A DNA stretch of 64,000 nucleotides, from positions 806,001 to 870,000 of the forward strand of contig JAAQVN010000001.1 of assembly GCA_011754535.1 (NCBI GenBank), in the 5' to 3' direction. Positions 10,764-23,448 of this stretch are shown here, in pieces. Position numbers and translations under genes: made by a program. The notes under the pieces were generated by a model. It made no database searches, was not told the DNA's origin, and saw nothing but the letters and a program-made list of their open reading frames with translations. Within the stretch, counting starts at the first letter, position 1. Each line of letters begins with the position of its first letter. This stretch comes from Enterobacter asburiae. Lineage in GTDB: Bacteria; Pseudomonadota; Gammaproteobacteria; Enterobacterales; Enterobacteriaceae.

Positions 10764-12007
10764 TGCGTTTATCTCTCCCTCGCCTGAAAATGCCGCGCCT
10801 GCCAGGATTTGGGATCCTGGTGTGGCTGTTTGCGGCGCTGAAAGGCTGGGTGATGGCTTCACGGGATAAAGATTCCGATAGCCTGATTATGTACGACCGC
10901 ACCCTGTTCTGGCTGACGCTGGGGCTGGCGGCGATCGGCTTTATCATGGTGACCTCGGCTTCCATGCCCGTCGGGCAGCGTTTGGCGAACGATCCCTTCC
11001 TGTTCGCCAAGCGTGACGGGCTGTACATCATTCTGGCGTTTTGCCTGGCGCTGGTGACGCTTCGTCTGCCGATGGCGTTCTGGCAGCGGCACAGTACCGC
11101 GATGCTGATCGCTTCTATCATCATGCTGTTGATCGTGCTGGTTGTCGGGAGCTCCGTTAACGGGGCATCGCGCTGGATCGCCTTCGGCCCGCTGCGTATT
11201 CAGCCAGCGGAATTTACCAAGCTTTCATTGTTCTGCTATCTGGCGAACTACCTGGTCCGTAAGGTCGATGAGGTGCGTAATAACCTTCGCGGTTTCTTAA
11301 AGCCGATGGGCGTGATTCTGGTGCTGGCGATCCTGCTGCTGGCGCAGCCTGACCTCGGTACTGTGGTGGTGCTGTTCGTGACGACGCTGGCGATGCTGTT
11401 CCTGGCAGGGGCCAAGCTGTGGCAGTTCATTGCCATTATCGGAATGGGGATATCAGCGGTGGTGCTGCTGATCCTCGCTGAGCCTTACCGTATCCGCCGC
11501 GTGACCTCATTCTGGAACCCCTGGGAAGATCCGTTCGGCAGCGGTTATCAGCTGACGCAGTCGCTGATGGCGTTTGGCCGCGGTGAAGTCTGGGGACAAG
11601 GCCTGGGCAATTCGGTTCAGAAACTGGAGTATTTACCGGAAGCGCATACTGACTTCATCTTCTCCATTATTGGGGAAGAACTGGGTTATATCGGTGTGGT
11701 ATTAGCGCTATTAATGGTATTCTTCGTCGCTTTCCGTGCTATGTCCATCGGCCGGAAAGCGCTGGAGATCGATCACCGCTTCTCAGGCTTCTTAGCCTGC
11801 TCAATTGGTATCTGGTTTAGCTTCCAGGCGCTGGTTAACGTCGGGGCCGCAGCGGGTATGCTGCCGACCAAAGGTCTGACGTTGCCGCTGATCAGCTATG
11901 GTGGTTCGAGTCTGTTGATCATGTCGACGGCCATTATGTTTTTGTTACGCATAGATTATGAGACGCGTCTGGAGAAAGCCCAGGCGTTTACACGAGGTTC
12001 ACGATGA
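10763..12007 (+). CDS. ftsW: Septal peptidoglycan glycosyltransferase FtsW (SEDS)
   Basis: Polytopic SEDS-family enzyme that polymerises lipid II at the septum, paired with FtsI. The 414-residue protein has a basic cytoplasmic N-terminus of about 45 residues, then around ten membrane segments. Family motifs visible are GASRWI, the QPDLGT loop with the catalytic-region aspartate, and the C-terminal PLISYGGSS motif. The ATG overlaps the murD stop by one base and the stop overlaps murG by four. Length equals E. coli FtsW. Confidence 0.96.
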   Translation: MRLSLPRLKMPRLPGFGILVWLFAALKGWVMASRDKDSDSLIMYDRTLFWLTLGLAAIGFIMVTSASMPVGQRLANDPFLFAKRDGLYIILAFCLALVTLRLPMAFWQRHSTAMLIASIIMLLIVLVVGSSVNGASRWIAFGPLRIQPAEFTKLSLFCYLANYLVRKVDEVRNNLRGFLKPMGVILVLAILLLAQPDLGTVVVLFVTTLAMLFLAGAKLWQFIAIIGMGISAVVLLILAEPYRIRRVTSFWNPWEDPFGSGYQLTQSLMAFGRGEVWGQGLGNSVQKLEYLPEAHTDFIFSIIGEELGYIGVVLALLMVFFVAFRAMSIGRKALEIDHRFSGFLACSIGIWFSFQALVNVGAAAGMLPTKGLTLPLISYGGSSLLIMSTAIMFLLRIDYETRLEKAQAFTRGSR

Positions 12008-13068
12008 ATCAACCGAAGCGGTTAATGGTGATGGCGGGCGGTACCGGCGGACACGTGTTCCCGGGACTGGCGGTTGCGCACCATTTAATGGATCAGGGCT
12101 GGCAGGTACGCTGGCTGGGAACCGCAGACCGCATGGAGGCCGACCTGGTACCGAAGCACGGTATCGAGATCGACTTTATTCGAATTTCTGGCCTGCGGGG
12201 AAAAGGCCTCAAGGCCATGCTGCTGGCACCGGTGCGTATTTTCAACGCCTGGCGTCAGGCGCGGACCATCATGAAGCGCTTTAAGCCCGATGTGGTGCTG
12301 GGCATGGGCGGCTATGTCTCTGGACCCGGCGGGCTGGCCGCATGGTCATTGGGTATTCCCGTTGTGCTGCATGAGCAGAACGGTATTGCCGGCCTGACCA
12401 ACAAGTGGCTGGCGAAAATCGCGACCAAAGTGATGCAGGCGTTTCCCGGCGCGTTCCCGAAAGCGGACGTGGTGGGCAACCCGGTGCGCGTGGACGTGCT
12501 GGCGCTACCGCTGCCGGATGCCCGCCTGGCGGGACGTGAAGGTCCGGTTCGTGTGCTGGTTGTCGGTGGGTCTCAGGGGGCGCGTATTTTAAACCAGACG
12601 ATGCCGCAGGTGGCGGCAAAGCTGGGGGATGCCGTGACGATCTGGCACCAGAGCGGAAAAGGCGCTCAGCAGACCGTTGAGCAGGCTTATGCCGAAGCGG
12701 GAAAACCGCAGCATAAAGTGACGGAATTTATTGACGATATGGCCGCAGCCTATGCCTGGGCCGATGTCGTGGTCTGCCGCTCGGGGGCGTTGACGGTGAG
12801 CGAAATTGCCGCCGCCGGTTTACCCGCGCTGTTCGTGCCGTTCCAGCACAAAGACCGACAGCAGTACTGGAATGCGCTGCCGCTTGAGAAAGCCGGCGCG
12901 GCGAAAATTTTTGAACAGCCACAATTTACCGCCGATGCGGTCGCCACCACCCTGGCGGGCTGGAACAGAGACGCACTGCTGGAGATGGCACAACGCGCGC
13001 GCGCGGTTGCTATCCCGGATGCGACAGAACGGGTGGCAAAAGAAGTGAGCCTGGCAGTCCAGGCTTAA
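12004..13068 (+). CDS. murG: Lipid II synthase MurG (GlcNAc transferase)
   Basis: Peripheral membrane GT-B glycosyltransferase on the cytoplasmic face. It adds GlcNAc from UDP-GlcNAc to lipid I, giving lipid II. The 354-residue protein shows the two glycine-rich loops of the family, GGTGGH at 12-17 (lipid I side) and GGSQGAR at 188-194 (donor side). [11 protein letters not shown] near 123-133 also fits the acceptor pocket. The ATG overlaps the ftsW stop. A 56-base gap to murC contains a small GC hairpin but no clear terminator. Confidence 0.96.
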   Translation: MNQPKRLMVMAGGTGGHVFPGLAVAHHLMDQGWQVRWLGTADRMEADLVPKHGIEIDFIRISGLRGKGLKAMLLAPVRIFNAWRQARTIMKRFKPDVVLGMGGYVSGPGGLAAWSLGIPVVLHEQNGIAGLTNKWLAKIATKVMQAFPGAFPKADVVGNPVRVDVLALPLPDARLAGREGPVRVLVVGGSQGARILNQTMPQVAAKLGDAVTIWHQSGKGAQQTVEQAYAEAGKPQHKVTEFIDDMAAAYAWADVVVCRSGALTVSEIAAAGLPALFVPFQHKDRQQYWNALPLEKAGAAKIFEQPQFTADAVATTLAGWNRDALLEMAQRARAVAIPDATERVAKEVSLAVQA

Positions 13069-13124
13069 CCCTCGCAGCGCGTGAAGCGCGGCACGAATTT
13101 TAAGTAGTCGATGGCGTTTAGAGA

Positions 13125-14600
13125 ATGAATACACAACAACTGGCAAAACTGCGTTCAATCGTGCCCGAGATGCGTCGCGTCCGGCACATTCACTTTGTTG
13201 GCATCGGTGGTGCTGGCATGGGCGGTATTGCCGAAGTGTTAGCTAACGAAGGCTATCAGATCAGCGGGTCTGACCTGGCGCCAAACCCTGTAACGCAGCA
13301 GCTGGCGTCGCTTGGGGCGACTATCTATTTCAACCATCGCCCGGAAAACGTGCGCGATGCGAGCGTGGTGGTGGTCTCAAGCGCCATCTCCTCTGACAAC
13401 CCGGAAATCGTTGCCGCGCATGAAGCGCGCATTCCCGTGATCCGCCGTGCTGAAATGCTGGCGGAACTGATGCGTTTCCGTCACGGCATTGCGATTGCCG
13501 GCACCCACGGTAAAACCACGACCACGGCGATGGTCTCCAGTATTTATGCGGAAGCCGGGCTCGATCCGACGTTCGTCAACGGCGGTCTGGTGAAAGCGGC
13601 AGGCGTGCATGCGCGTCTGGGCCACAGCCGTTATCTGATTGCGGAAGCGGATGAGAGTGACGCGTCGTTCCTGCATCTGCAGCCGATGGTGGCGATTGTC
13701 ACGAACATCGAAGCTGACCATATGGATACCTACCAGGGCGACTTCGAGAACTTAAAGCAGACCTTTATCAACTTCCTGCACAACCTGCCGTTTTATGGGC
13801 GTGCGGTAATGTGCGTCGACGACCCGGTGATCCGCGAGCTGCTGCCGCGCGTCGGTCGTCAAATCACCACCTATGGTTTCAGCGAAGACGCTGACGTCCG
13901 CGTGGAAGCGTACAAACAGATTGGTGCGCAGGGCCATTTCACTCTGGCGCGTCAGGACAAAGAGCTGCTGCACGTCACGCTGAATGCGCCTGGGCGCCAT
14001 AACGCGCTCAACGCCGCTGCGGCAGTGGCTGTTGCGACGGAAGAAGGCATTGACGATGAAGCGATCCTGCGCGCGCTGGAAAGTTTCCAGGGCACGGGGC
14101 GTCGCTTCGACTTCCTCGGTGAATTCCCGCTGGATGCGGTGAATGGTAAGCCAGGCACCGCGATGCTGGTAGACGACTACGGTCACCATCCGACCGAAGT
14201 GGACGCGACCATCAAAGCCGCACGCGCGGGCTGGCCGGAGAAGAATCTGGTGATGATCTTCCAGCCGCACCGCTTCACGCGTACCCGCGATCTGTATGAC
14301 GATTTCGCCAGCGTCCTGTCGCAGGTGGATACCCTGCTGATGCTGGATGTTTACGCCGCAGGCGAAACGCCGATTCCGGGCGCGGACAGTCGTTCCCTGT
14401 GTCGTACCATTCGCGGGCGCGGTAAAGTTGACCCTATTCTGGTATCTGATCCGGCGCAGGTGGCGGAAATTCTGGCACCGGTCCTGACCGGTAACGATCT
14501 GATCCTGATTCAGGGTGCGGGAAATATCGGCAAAATCGCCCGTACTTTAGCCGAAATCAAACTGAAGCCGCAAACCCAGGAGGATGAGCATCATGGCTGA
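13125..14600 (+). CDS. murC: UDP-MurNAc:L-alanine ligase MurC
   Basis: Adds L-alanine, the first stem-peptide residue, to UDP-MurNAc in the cytoplasm. The 491-residue Mur ligase begins with a Rossmann motif, [17 protein letters not shown] near 23-39, that binds UDP. The ATP loop is GTHGKTTTT at 126-134, and the conserved [10 protein letters not shown] segment lies in the C-terminal half. Length equals E. coli MurC. Its 3' end overlaps the start of ddlB by eight bases. Confidence 0.97.
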   Translation: MNTQQLAKLRSIVPEMRRVRHIHFVGIGGAGMGGIAEVLANEGYQISGSDLAPNPVTQQLASLGATIYFNHRPENVRDASVVVVSSAISSDNPEIVAAHEARIPVIRRAEMLAELMRFRHGIAIAGTHGKTTTTAMVSSIYAEAGLDPTFVNGGLVKAAGVHARLGHSRYLIAEADESDASFLHLQPMVAIVTNIEADHMDTYQGDFENLKQTFINFLHNLPFYGRAVMCVDDPVIRELLPRVGRQITTYGFSEDADVRVEAYKQIGAQGHFTLARQDKELLHVTLNAPGRHNALNAAAAVAVATEEGIDDEAILRALESFQGTGRRFDFLGEFPLDAVNGKPGTAMLVDDYGHHPTEVDATIKAARAGWPEKNLVMIFQPHRFTRTRDLYDDFASVLSQVDTLLMLDVYAAGETPIPGADSRSLCRTIRGRGKVDPILVSDPAQVAEILAPVLTGNDLILIQGAGNIGKIARTLAEIKLKPQTQEDEHHG

Positions 14601-15513
14601 TAAGATTGCAGTCCTCTCTGGCGGCACCTCCGCCGAGCGCGAGGTTTCCCTGAATTCCGGGGCTGCCGTGCTGGCGGGCCTGCGTGAAGGCGGCGTAAAC
14701 GCGCACCTGGTCGATCCAAAAGAGGTCGACGTGACGCAATTAAAAGCGATGGGCTTCGATAAGGTCTTTATCGCGTTACATGGTCGTGGCGGTGAAGACG
14801 GAACCCTGCAGGGGCTTCTGGATCTGATCGGCATGCCTTACACCGGCAGTGGCGTGATGGCTTCCGCCATCTCTATGGATAAACTGCGCAGTAAGTTACT
14901 CTGGCAGGGCGCGGGGCTACCTGTTGCACCTTGGGTGGCGCTGACCCGTCGCGAATTTGAATTGGGCCTGTCGGACAGCGTTAATACACGCATTGCGTCA
15001 CTGGGCTTACCGGTTATTGTAAAGCCGAGCCGGGAAGGGTCGAGCGTCGGGATGTCAAAGGTCGATAAAGCTGAAGATTTAGCATCTGCTTTAGCGCTGG
15101 CATTTCAACACGATGAAGAAGTTCTGATTGAAAAATGGCTCAGCGGGCCGGAATTTACCGTCGCGATGCTTGGCGAAGAAATTTTACCGTCAATTCGCAT
15201 CCAACCCGCCGGAGTCTTCTATGATTATGAGGCGAAGTATCTCTCTGATGAGACGCAATATTTCTGCCCTTGTGGTCTTGAAGGTGAGCGTGAAGCCGAA
15301 TTACAGTCCCTGGTGGTAAAAGCATGGAATGTTCTCGGGTGTCGTGGCTGGGGACGCATTGATGTGATGCAGGACAATGACGGGCAGTTTTATCTGTTGG
15401 AAGCCAATACTTCGCCGGGAATGACCAGCCACAGCCTTGTGCCGATGGCGGCGCGTCAGGCGGGAATGAGCTTCTCACAGTTAGTCGTACGTATTCTGGA
15501 CCAGGCGGGCTGA
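14593..15513 (+). CDS. ddlB: D-alanine--D-alanine ligase B
   Basis: ATP-grasp enzyme that makes the D-Ala-D-Ala dipeptide used by MurF; the target of cycloserine. The start ATG 14593 gives 306 residues (MADKIAVL), the E. coli length, with AGGAGGA at 14578-14584 eight bases upstream. An ATG at 14584 is adjacent to that ribosome site, with no room for initiation, and is rejected. Recognisable elements are [14 protein letters not shown] near the N-terminus, [14 protein letters not shown] in the ATP-grasp region, and the late [17 protein letters not shown] motif. ftsQ follows after one base. In E. coli this gene contains ftsQ promoters. Confidence 0.96.
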   Translation: MADKIAVLSGGTSAEREVSLNSGAAVLAGLREGGVNAHLVDPKEVDVTQLKAMGFDKVFIALHGRGGEDGTLQGLLDLIGMPYTGSGVMASAISMDKLRSKLLWQGAGLPVAPWVALTRREFELGLSDSVNTRIASLGLPVIVKPSREGSSVGMSKVDKAEDLASALALAFQHDEEVLIEKWLSGPEFTVAMLGEEILPSIRIQPAGVFYDYEAKYLSDETQYFCPCGLEGEREAELQSLVVKAWNVLGCRGWGRIDVMQDNDGQFYLLEANTSPGMTSHSLVPMAARQAGMSFSQLVVRILDQAG

Positions 15514-15514
15514 T

Positions 15515-16357
15515 ATGTCTCAGGCTGCATTGAACACGCGCAACCGCGATGACGAAGAAGAATATACTTCTTCACGCCGGAGTAATGGAACGCGTCTTGC
15601 AGGGATTATTTTCCTGCTCGGGGTGCTGTGCACCGTGTTTATCAGCGGCTGGATGGTGCTGGGCTGGATGGAAGATGCGCAGCGGCTGCCGCTGTCGAAG
15701 CTGGTGGTGACCGGTGAGCGTCACTACACGCGTAACGATGATATTCGCCAGTCAATTTTGGCGCTGGGATCGCCCGGCACCTTTATGACGCAGGACGTCA
15801 ATATTATTCAGAGCCAGATTGAACGTCTGCCATGGATAAAACAGGCGAGTGTCAGAAAACAATGGCCTGATGAATTGAAGATTCATCTGGTTGAATATGT
15901 GCCCATTGCGCGTTGGAATGATCAGCACATGGTTGACGTAGACGGAAATTCCTTCAGCGTCCCGAGCGATCGTGTCAACAAGCAAAATTTACCGATGTTG
16001 TATGGCCCGGAAGGCAGCGAAAACGAAGTATTGCAGGGTTTTCGTGAAATGGGCCAGGTGCTGGCGAAGGACAGCTTTACGTTAAAAGATGCTGCGATGA
16101 CGGCGCGCCGCTCCTGGCAGCTGACGTTGACGAACGGCATTAAGCTCAACCTGGGACGCGGCGACACAATGAAACGTCTGGCGCGTTTTGTAGAACTTTA
16201 CCCGGTTTTACAGCAGCAGGCGCAGACGGACGGCAAACGGATAAGCTACGTTGATTTGCGCTATGACTCAGGCGCAGCAGTCGGTTGGGAGCCGGCTCCG
16301 GTCGAGGAACCTAATCAGCAACAGAATCAGGCACAGGTACAGGCAGAACAACAATGA
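15515..16357 (+). CDS. ftsQ: Cell division protein FtsQ
   Basis: Bitopic divisome protein that bridges early cytoplasmic and late periplasmic proteins and recruits FtsB-FtsL. The 280-residue chain has an acidic/basic cytoplasmic tail, a membrane segment near 27-50, a POTRA domain (about 58-126) and the beta domain. The C-terminus is an unstructured Gln/Glu-rich tail, slightly longer than in E. coli (276 residues). The ATG lies one base after the ddlB stop, and the gene overlaps ftsA by four bases. Confidence 0.96.
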   Translation: MSQAALNTRNRDDEEEYTSSRRSNGTRLAGIIFLLGVLCTVFISGWMVLGWMEDAQRLPLSKLVVTGERHYTRNDDIRQSILALGSPGTFMTQDVNIIQSQIERLPWIKQASVRKQWPDELKIHLVEYVPIARWNDQHMVDVDGNSFSVPSDRVNKQNLPMLYGPEGSENEVLQGFREMGQVLAKDSFTLKDAAMTARRSWQLTLTNGIKLNLGRGDTMKRLARFVELYPVLQQQAQTDGKRISYVDLRYDSGAAVGWEPAPVEEPNQQQNQAQVQAEQQ

Positions 16358-17610
16358 TCAAGGCGACGGACAGAAAACTGGTAGTTGGACTGGAGATTGG
16401 CACCGCGAAGGTTGCCGCTTTAGTAGGGGAAGTTCTGCCCGACGGTATGGTCAATATCATTGGCGTGGGCAGTTGCCCGTCCCGTGGTATGGATAAAGGT
16501 GGGGTAAACGACCTTGAGTCGGTGGTGAAATGCGTACAGCGCGCCATCGATCAGGCTGAATTAATGGCAGATTGCCAGATTTCTTCTGTCTATCTGGCCC
16601 TTTCTGGCAAGCACATCAGCTGCCAGAACGAAATCGGTATGGTGCCGATTTCCGAAGAAGAAGTGACGCAGGAAGACGTTGAAAACGTTGTGCATACGGC
16701 GAAGTCCGTGCGCGTTCGCGATGAGCATCGCGTGCTGCACGTGATCCCGCAGGAGTATGCGATCGACTACCAGGAAGGGATCAAGAACCCGGTTGGTCTG
16801 TCTGGCGTGCGTATGCAGGCAAAAGTGCACCTGATCACATGTCACAACGATATGGCGAAGAACATTGTGAAAGCCGTTGAACGTTGTGGCCTGAAAGTTG
16901 ACCAACTTATTTTCGCCGGTCTGGCGGCAAGTTATTCCGTGCTGACCGAAGACGAACGTGAACTGGGTGTCTGTGTGGTCGATATTGGTGGTGGTACAAT
17001 GGACATGGCCGTGTATACCGGCGGTGCGCTGCGCCACACCAAAGTGATCCCATACGCAGGGAACGTTGTGACCAGCGATATTGCTTACGCTTTTGGTACG
17101 CCACCGAGCGATGCAGAAGCGATTAAAGTGCGCCACGGCTGTGCGCTGGGGTCTATTGTTGGCAAAGATGAGAGCGTTGAAGTGCCGAGCGTGGGCGGTC
17201 GTCCGCCGCGTAGCCTGCAGCGCCAGACGTTGGCAGAGGTGATTGAGCCGCGCTATACCGAGCTGCTCAACCTGGTCAACGAAGAGATTTTACAGTTACA
17301 GGAACAGCTTCGTCAGCAGGGCGTGAAACATCATCTTGCGGCGGGGATTGTATTAACCGGCGGTGCAGCGCAAATTGAAGGTCTTGCGGCCTGCGCTCAG
17401 CGCGTGTTCCATACGCAGGTGCGTATTGGTGCGCCGCTGAATATTACCGGTTTAACGGATTATGCCCAGGAGCCGTACTATTCAACGGCAGTGGGCCTGC
17501 TCCACTACGGGAAGGAATCTCATCTCAGTGGTGAAGCAGAAGTGGAAAAACGCGTCTCAGTGGGGTCGTGGGTCAAACGACTGAACAACTGGCTGCGAAA
17601 AGAGTTTTAA
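16354..17610 (+). CDS. ftsA: Cell division protein FtsA (actin-like)
   Basis: Actin-fold ATPase that tethers FtsZ filaments to the inner membrane and recruits later division proteins. The 418-residue chain shows the phosphate-binding loop [14 protein letters not shown] near the N-terminus and [15 protein letters not shown] around residue 210. The C-terminus ends in an amphipathic membrane-targeting helix ([14 protein letters not shown]). Length is close to the E. coli protein (420). In E. coli, ftsZ promoters lie inside this gene. It is separated from ftsZ by 63 bases that contain a short hairpin. Confidence 0.97.
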   Translation: MIKATDRKLVVGLEIGTAKVAALVGEVLPDGMVNIIGVGSCPSRGMDKGGVNDLESVVKCVQRAIDQAELMADCQISSVYLALSGKHISCQNEIGMVPISEEEVTQEDVENVVHTAKSVRVRDEHRVLHVIPQEYAIDYQEGIKNPVGLSGVRMQAKVHLITCHNDMAKNIVKAVERCGLKVDQLIFAGLAASYSVLTEDERELGVCVVDIGGGTMDMAVYTGGALRHTKVIPYAGNVVTSDIAYAFGTPPSDAEAIKVRHGCALGSIVGKDESVEVPSVGGRPPRSLQRQTLAEVIEPRYTELLNLVNEEILQLQEQLRQQGVKHHLAAGIVLTGGAAQIEGLAACAQRVFHTQVRIGAPLNITGLTDYAQEPYYSTAVGLLHYGKESHLSGEAEVEKRVSVGSWVKRLNNWLRKEF

Positions 17611-17619
17611 TTTTTTAAA

Positions 17620-17644
17620 GAGACCGGAGAGAATTAGCGGTCTC
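17620..17644 (+). other. Short hairpin in the ftsA-ftsZ spacer
   Basis: GAGACC at 17620-17625 pairs with GGTCTC at 17639-17644 across a 13-base loop, upstream of the ftsZ ribosome site (GGAGAG near 17661). It could shape ftsZ mRNA processing or translation. No T-run follows, so it is not an intrinsic terminator. Confidence 0.4.
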
Positions 17645-17673
17645 GGGCGACAGGCACAACGGAGAGAGAAATT

Positions 17674-18825
17674 ATGTTTGAACCTATGGAACTGACCAAC
17701 GACGCGGTGATTAAAGTCATCGGCGTCGGTGGCGGCGGCGGTAACGCCGTAGAGCATATGGTGCGTGAACGCATTGAAGGTGTTGAATTCTTTGCAGTTA
17801 ACACCGATGCACAAGCACTTCGTAAGACGGCAGTTGGCCAGACTATCCAGATCGGCGGTGGTATCACCAAAGGCCTGGGGGCTGGAGCTAACCCGGAAGT
17901 TGGCCGTAACGCGGCTGAAGAAGATCGTGAAGCCCTGCGTGCTGCACTGGAAGGCGCGGACATGGTCTTCATCGCAGCAGGCATGGGCGGCGGTACTGGT
18001 ACCGGTGCAGCACCTGTTGTGGCTGAAGTGGCAAAAGATTTAGGTATCCTGACCGTTGCTGTCGTGACCAAGCCTTTCAACTTCGAAGGCAAAAAGCGTA
18101 TGGCCTTCGCGGAGCAGGGTATCACCGAGCTGTCCAAGCATGTGGACTCGCTGATCACTATCCCGAACGACAAACTGTTGAAAGTTCTGGGTCGCGGTAT
18201 CTCCCTGCTGGACGCCTTCGGCGCGGCAAACGACGTGCTGAAAGGCGCGGTTCAGGGTATCGCTGAACTGATTACCCGTCCTGGCCTGATGAACGTTGAC
18301 TTTGCAGACGTTCGCACGGTGATGTCCGAAATGGGCTACGCGATGATGGGCTCTGGCGTGGCGAGCGGTGAAGACCGTGCTGAAGAAGCGGCTGAAATGG
18401 CTATCTCTTCTCCACTGCTGGAAGATATCGATCTGTCTGGTGCGCGCGGCGTGCTGGTCAACATTACCGCTGGCTTTGACCTGCGTCTGGATGAGTTCGA
18501 AACCGTGGGTAACACCATCCGTGCGTTCGCCTCTGACAACGCAACCGTGGTAATCGGTACGTCTCTTGACCCGGAAATGAACGACGAGCTGCGTGTTACC
18601 GTTGTTGCGACCGGTATCGGTATGGACAAGCGTCCTGAGATCACCCTGGTGACCAACAAGCAGACTCAGCAACCGGTAATGGATCGTTACCAGCAGCACG
18701 GTATGTCTCCTCTGACTCAGGAGCAAAAACCGGCCGCGAAAGTGGTGAACGACCCAACGCCGCAAACGGCAAAAGAGCCAGATTATCTGGACATCCCGGC
18801 GTTCCTGCGTAAGCAAGCTGACTAA
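17674..18825 (+). CDS. ftsZ: Cell division GTPase FtsZ
   Basis: Tubulin-like GTPase that forms the Z-ring at midcell. The 383-residue protein has the tubulin signature GGGTGTG at 105-111 and a T7-loop region with the catalytic acidic residues (NVDFADVRTVM). A variable linker of roughly 50 residues precedes the conserved C-terminal peptide DYLDIPAFLRKQAD, which binds FtsA, ZipA, MinC and ZapD. ZapD is encoded at 24080-24823. Length equals E. coli FtsZ. Confidence 0.98.
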   Translation: MFEPMELTNDAVIKVIGVGGGGGNAVEHMVRERIEGVEFFAVNTDAQALRKTAVGQTIQIGGGITKGLGAGANPEVGRNAAEEDREALRAALEGADMVFIAAGMGGGTGTGAAPVVAEVAKDLGILTVAVVTKPFNFEGKKRMAFAEQGITELSKHVDSLITIPNDKLLKVLGRGISLLDAFGAANDVLKGAVQGIAELITRPGLMNVDFADVRTVMSEMGYAMMGSGVASGEDRAEEAAEMAISSPLLEDIDLSGARGVLVNITAGFDLRLDEFETVGNTIRAFASDNATVVIGTSLDPEMNDELRVTVVATGIGMDKRPEITLVTNKQTQQPVMDRYQQHGMSPLTQEQKPAAKVVNDPTPQTAKEPDYLDIPAFLRKQAD

Positions 18826-18839
18826 GAATTGGCTGGAAT

Positions 18840-18868
18840 TTGGGGATTTGCGCTCTTTGTGCTAAACT
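18840..18868 (+). promoter_or_regulatory. Candidate lpxC promoter
   Basis: TTGGGG at 18840-18845 and TAAACT at 18863-18868 are 17 bp apart, in the 101-base ftsZ-lpxC spacer. The -10 is good and the -35 is weak. A second possible -10, GATATA at 18883-18888, lies downstream. E. coli lpxC also has its own promoter in this spacer. Confidence 0.5.
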
Positions 18869-18905
18869 GGCCCACCGTTAGTGATATACACTCTCGGTTG
18901 GATAG

Positions 18906-19844
<939 letters not shown>

Positions 19845-19870
19845 CGGTTAACGCCGTTTCGTAAGAAAAG

Positions 19871-19922
19871 CGACTGGTTCACCTGGTACTCTCTCCGACC
19901 AGGGAAGCCAGTCGTTTTTATT
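19871..19922 (+). terminator. Terminator-like hairpin after lpxC
   Basis: A 17-base arm at 19871-19887 pairs with 19898-19914 (14 of 17 positions match). The outer CGACTGG/CCAGTCG and inner CCTGGT/ACCAGG helices are intact, followed by a T-rich stretch. It begins 26 bases after the lpxC stop codon. Confidence 0.75.
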
Positions 19923-20125
19923 TCTGCCCTTCTTTGATTTGTCCCTCTATTCCCTGGCCTTTGTCGGGTGCCGAATAACGGTGTGTTCGCTGCATTATTG
20001 ACCGTTTTTACCTGCTGCGAGGTGTCATTCCTGCTGCTGTGTAGTGGCTTTAGTGGTAATATCTGGGCGCTAAAAAAAGAATAACTGAACTCAGCCTGCA
20101 CTGGCGGGCGAATGTGGTGGAGCAA

Positions 20126-20629
20126 GTGAGCGGAATACTGACGCGCTGGCGACAATTTGGCAGACGTTACTTCTGGCCGCATCTCTTATTAGGGATGGTT
20201 GCGGCGAGTTTCGGCTTGCCTGCGCTCAGCAACAGTGCGGAAGCGGCGACACCAGCACGTTCCACTACGACTAAACACGATCTCTCGACGCGGGTTAATT
20301 TTACGAATCTCGCGTGGCTTGAAGCCAGCCGTCGTCCTAATTTCTCCGTTGATTACTGGCAGCAGCACGCCATCCGCACGGTTATCCGTCATCTGTCGTT
20401 CGCGATGGCGCCGCAGACGATGCCTGTTGCTGAAGAAACGCTGCCGGTTCAGGCTCAGCATCTTGCCCTGCTCGATACGCTTAATGCGCTTCTGACGCAG
20501 GACAACCAGCCGCCTGTGAACGTGAGTCAGACGGCGCAAACCGGGTTTGTCCCCCCTGTATCATTCTCAGTTTCGACATGGATTAGCCAGGTTCACGGCA
20601 TCCGCGCCGGGCCACAACGCCTCAGCTAA
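20126..20629 (+). CDS. secM: Secretion monitor SecM
   Basis: A secreted regulatory peptide. Its own translation stalls when export is poor, which exposes the secA ribosome site and raises SecA synthesis. The GTG start at 20126 gives 167 residues (E. coli has 170). An in-frame GTG at 20114 would add four residues. The long signal sequence has a hydrophobic core near 19-35 and a likely signal-peptidase site in the Ala-rich stretch around 35-42. The arrest motif is intact near the C-terminus: Phe147, Trp152-Ile153 and GIRAGP at 158-163, matching FxxxxWIxxxxGIRAGP. The middle of the protein is poorly conserved. secA starts 57 bases downstream. Confidence 0.93.
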   Translation: MSGILTRWRQFGRRYFWPHLLLGMVAASFGLPALSNSAEAATPARSTTTKHDLSTRVNFTNLAWLEASRRPNFSVDYWQQHAIRTVIRHLSFAMAPQTMPVAEETLPVQAQHLALLDTLNALLTQDNQPPVNVSQTAQTGFVPPVSFSVSTWISQVHGIRAGPQRLS

Positions 20630-20686
20630 ATTAACTTTTTCAATACCTTAATTTATCTGCCCGTCTGGGGCGTTTGAGAATTTATT

Positions 20687-23392
20687 ATGCTAATCAAATT
20701 ATTAACCAAAGTTTTCGGTAGTCGTAACGATCGTACCCTGCGCCGTATGCGCAAAGCTGTAAACGTCATCAACGGTATGGAACCGGCGATGGAGAAGCTC
20801 TCTGATGATGAGCTCAAAGCGAAAACGGCGGAATTCCGCGCGCGCCTGGAAAAAGGCGAAACCCTGGAGAGCCTTATTCCGGAAGCTTTCGCGGTTGTGC
20901 GTGAAGCGAGTAAACGCGTATTTGGCATGCGTCACTTCGACGTTCAGTTGCTGGGTGGTATGGTGCTTAACGAGCGCTGCATCGCGGAAATGCGTACCGG
21001 TGAAGGTAAAACACTGACCGCAACGCTGCCGGCTTACCTGAATGCACTGACCGGTAAGGGCGTTCACGTCGTTACCGTCAACGATTATCTGGCCCAGCGT
21101 GATGCCGAAAACAACCGTCCGCTGTTCGAATTCCTCGGCATGACCGTCGGCATCAACATGTCCGGCCTGCCGGCGCCCGCCAAGCGTGAAGCGTATAACG
21201 CTGATATCACCTACGGTACCAACAACGAATACGGCTTCGACTACCTGCGTGACAACATGGCGTTCAGCCCGGAAGAGCGCGTCCAGCGCAAGCTGCACTA
21301 TGCGCTGGTGGATGAGGTTGACTCCATTCTTATCGATGAGGCGCGTACCCCGCTGATCATCTCCGGCCCGGCCGAAGACAGCTCTGACATGTACCGTAAA
21401 GTCGACAAAATCATTCCACACCTGCTGCGCCAGGAGAAAGAAGACTCCGATACCTTCCAGGGTGAAGGCCACTTCTCCGTTGATGAGAAAGCGCGCCAGG
21501 TGAACCTGACCGAACGTGGTCTGGTGAAAATTGAAGAGCTGCTGGTGGCTGAAGGCATTATGGAAGAAGGCGAGTCTCTGTACTCTCCGAGCAACATTAT
21601 GCTGATGCACCACGTGACCGCCGCGCTGCGTGCGCACGCGCTGTTCACCCGCGACGTCGACTACATCGTGAAAGACGGTGAAGTCATTATCGTCGATGAA
21701 CACACCGGTCGTACCATGCAGGGCCGTCGCTGGTCTGACGGTCTGCACCAGGCCGTTGAAGCGAAAGAAGGCGTGGATATCCAGAACGAAAACCAGACGC
21801 TGGCGTCTATTACCTTCCAGAACTACTTCCGTCTGTACGAGAAGCTGGCAGGGATGACCGGTACTGCAGATACCGAAGCGTTTGAATTCAGCTCCATCTA
21901 CAAGCTGGATACCGTGGTTGTGCCAACCAACCGTCCGATGATCCGTAAGGATATGCCGGACCTGGTGTACATGACCGAAGCGGAAAAAATTCAGGCGATC
22001 ATCGAAGATATTCGTGACCGTACTGCCAATGGTCAGCCCGTTCTGGTGGGGACCATCTCCATCGAGAAATCTGAAGTGGTTTCTAACGAACTGACCAAAG
22101 CTGGCATCAAGCACAACGTTCTGAACGCCAAGTTCCACGCTAAAGAAGCAGACATTGTTGCTCAGGCTGGCTATCCGGCAGCCGTGACCATCGCCACCAA
22201 CATGGCGGGTCGTGGTACCGATATTATGCTGGGCGGTAGCTGGCAGGCTGAAGTTGCAGAGCTGGAAAACCCAACGCCAGAGCAGATCGCGCAGATCAAA
22301 GCCGACTGGCAGGTGCGCCACGACGCGGTGCTGGCATCCGGTGGCCTGCACATCATTGGTACCGAGCGTCACGAATCTCGTCGTATCGACAACCAGCTGC
22401 GTGGCCGTGCGGGTCGTCAGGGGGACGCCGGTTCTTCCCGCTTCTATCTGTCTATGGAAGATGCGCTGATGCGTATTTTCGCCTCCGACCGCGTGTCCGG
22501 CATGATGCGTAAGCTGGGCATGAAGCCAGGCGAAGCCATTGAGCACCCGTGGGTGACTAAAGCGATCGCTAACGCCCAGCGTAAAGTGGAAAGCCGCAAC
22601 TTCGATATTCGTAAGCAACTGCTGGAATACGATGACGTTGCCAACGATCAGCGTCGTGCAATCTACACCCAGCGTAACGAACTGCTGGACGTGTCCGACG
22701 TGAGCGAAACCATCAACAGCATCCGCGAGGATGTGTTCAAAGCCACCATCGACGCGCATATTCCACCGCAGTCTCTGGAAGAGATGTGGGATGTTGAAGG
22801 CCTGCAGGAACGCCTGAAAAACGACTTCGATCTCGATCTGCCAATCAAAGAGTGGCTGGACAAAGAACCTGAGCTTCATGAAGAGACCCTGCGCGAACGT
22901 ATCTTTGAAACCGCGCTGGAGGTTTACAAGCGTAAGGAAGAAGTGGTTGGCGCTGAGATGATGCGTCACTTCGAAAAAGGCGTGATGCTGCAGACGCTGG
23001 ACTCCCTGTGGAAAGAGCACCTGGCGGCGATGGACTACCTGCGTCAGGGTATCCACCTGCGTGGCTATGCACAGAAAGATCCGAAGCAGGAGTACAAGCG
23101 TGAATCCTTCTCCATGTTTGCCTCTATGCTGGAGTCGCTGAAGTATGAAGTGATCAGCACCCTGAGTAAGGTTCAGGTGCGTATGCCGGAAGAAGTGGAA
23201 GCGATGGAGCAGCAGCGTCGTGAAGAAGCTGAGCGTCTGGCGCAGATGCAGCAGCTGAGCCACCAGACCGACGAAAGCGAAGCCGCAGCAGCGATCGCCG
23301 CGCAGACCGGCGATCGTAAAGTGGGTCGTAACGATCCATGCCCATGTGGTTCTGGTAAAAAATACAAGGCCTGCCACGGCCGTCTGAACTAA
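20687..23392 (+). CDS. secA: Preprotein translocase motor ATPase SecA
   Basis: ATP-driven motor that pushes preproteins through SecYEG. The 901-residue protein equals the E. coli length. The Walker A loop GEGKT is at 105-109, and the [13 protein letters not shown] motor motif follows at about 209-221. The helicase-like second nucleotide domain includes [12 protein letters not shown]. The C-terminus carries the zinc-binding SecB/ribosome-contact motif [15 protein letters not shown]. Expression is expected to be controlled by SecM arrest just upstream. It ends at a strong terminator and mutT follows closely. Confidence 0.98.
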   Translation: MLIKLLTKVFGSRNDRTLRRMRKAVNVINGMEPAMEKLSDDELKAKTAEFRARLEKGETLESLIPEAFAVVREASKRVFGMRHFDVQLLGGMVLNERCIAEMRTGEGKTLTATLPAYLNALTGKGVHVVTVNDYLAQRDAENNRPLFEFLGMTVGINMSGLPAPAKREAYNADITYGTNNEYGFDYLRDNMAFSPEERVQRKLHYALVDEVDSILIDEARTPLIISGPAEDSSDMYRKVDKIIPHLLRQEKEDSDTFQGEGHFSVDEKARQVNLTERGLVKIEELLVAEGIMEEGESLYSPSNIMLMHHVTAALRAHALFTRDVDYIVKDGEVIIVDEHTGRTMQGRRWSDGLHQAVEAKEGVDIQNENQTLASITFQNYFRLYEKLAGMTGTADTEAFEFSSIYKLDTVVVPTNRPMIRKDMPDLVYMTEAEKIQAIIEDIRDRTANGQPVLVGTISIEKSEVVSNELTKAGIKHNVLNAKFHAKEADIVAQAGYPAAVTIATNMAGRGTDIMLGGSWQAEVAELENPTPEQIAQIKADWQVRHDAVLASGGLHIIGTERHESRRIDNQLRGRAGRQGDAGSSRFYLSMEDALMRIFASDRVSGMMRKLGMKPGEAIEHPWVTKAIANAQRKVESRNFDIRKQLLEYDDVANDQRRAIYTQRNELLDVSDVSETINSIREDVFKATIDAHIPPQSLEEMWDVEGLQERLKNDFDLDLPIKEWLDKEPELHEETLRERIFETALEVYKRKEEVVGAEMMRHFEKGVMLQTLDSLWKEHLAAMDYLRQGIHLRGYAQKDPKQEYKRESFSMFASMLESLKYEVISTLSKVQVRMPEEVEAMEQQRREEAERLAQMQQLSHQTDESEAAAAIAAQTGDRKVGRNDPCPCGSGKKYKACHGRLN

Positions 23393-23410
23393 GTTCATAA
23401 AAAAAGAAAA

Positions 23411-23434
23411 GGCGCAGACATCTGCGCCTTTTTT
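23411..23434 (+). terminator. Terminator after secA
   Basis: GGCGCAGA at 23411-23418 pairs with TCTGCGCC at 23421-23428, followed by TTTTTT. It lies between secA and mutT, so mutT expression depends on readthrough or on a promoter I cannot see. Confidence 0.88.
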
Positions 23435-23448
23435 ATGGAAGTGAAACT

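Noticed and set aside
20702..23398. An 898-codon open frame antisense to secA
   Set aside because: It lies exactly opposite secA, has no start signals and a composition rich in His, Val and Phe, and resembles no family. It arises because the strong codon bias of secA avoids stop codons on the opposite strand.
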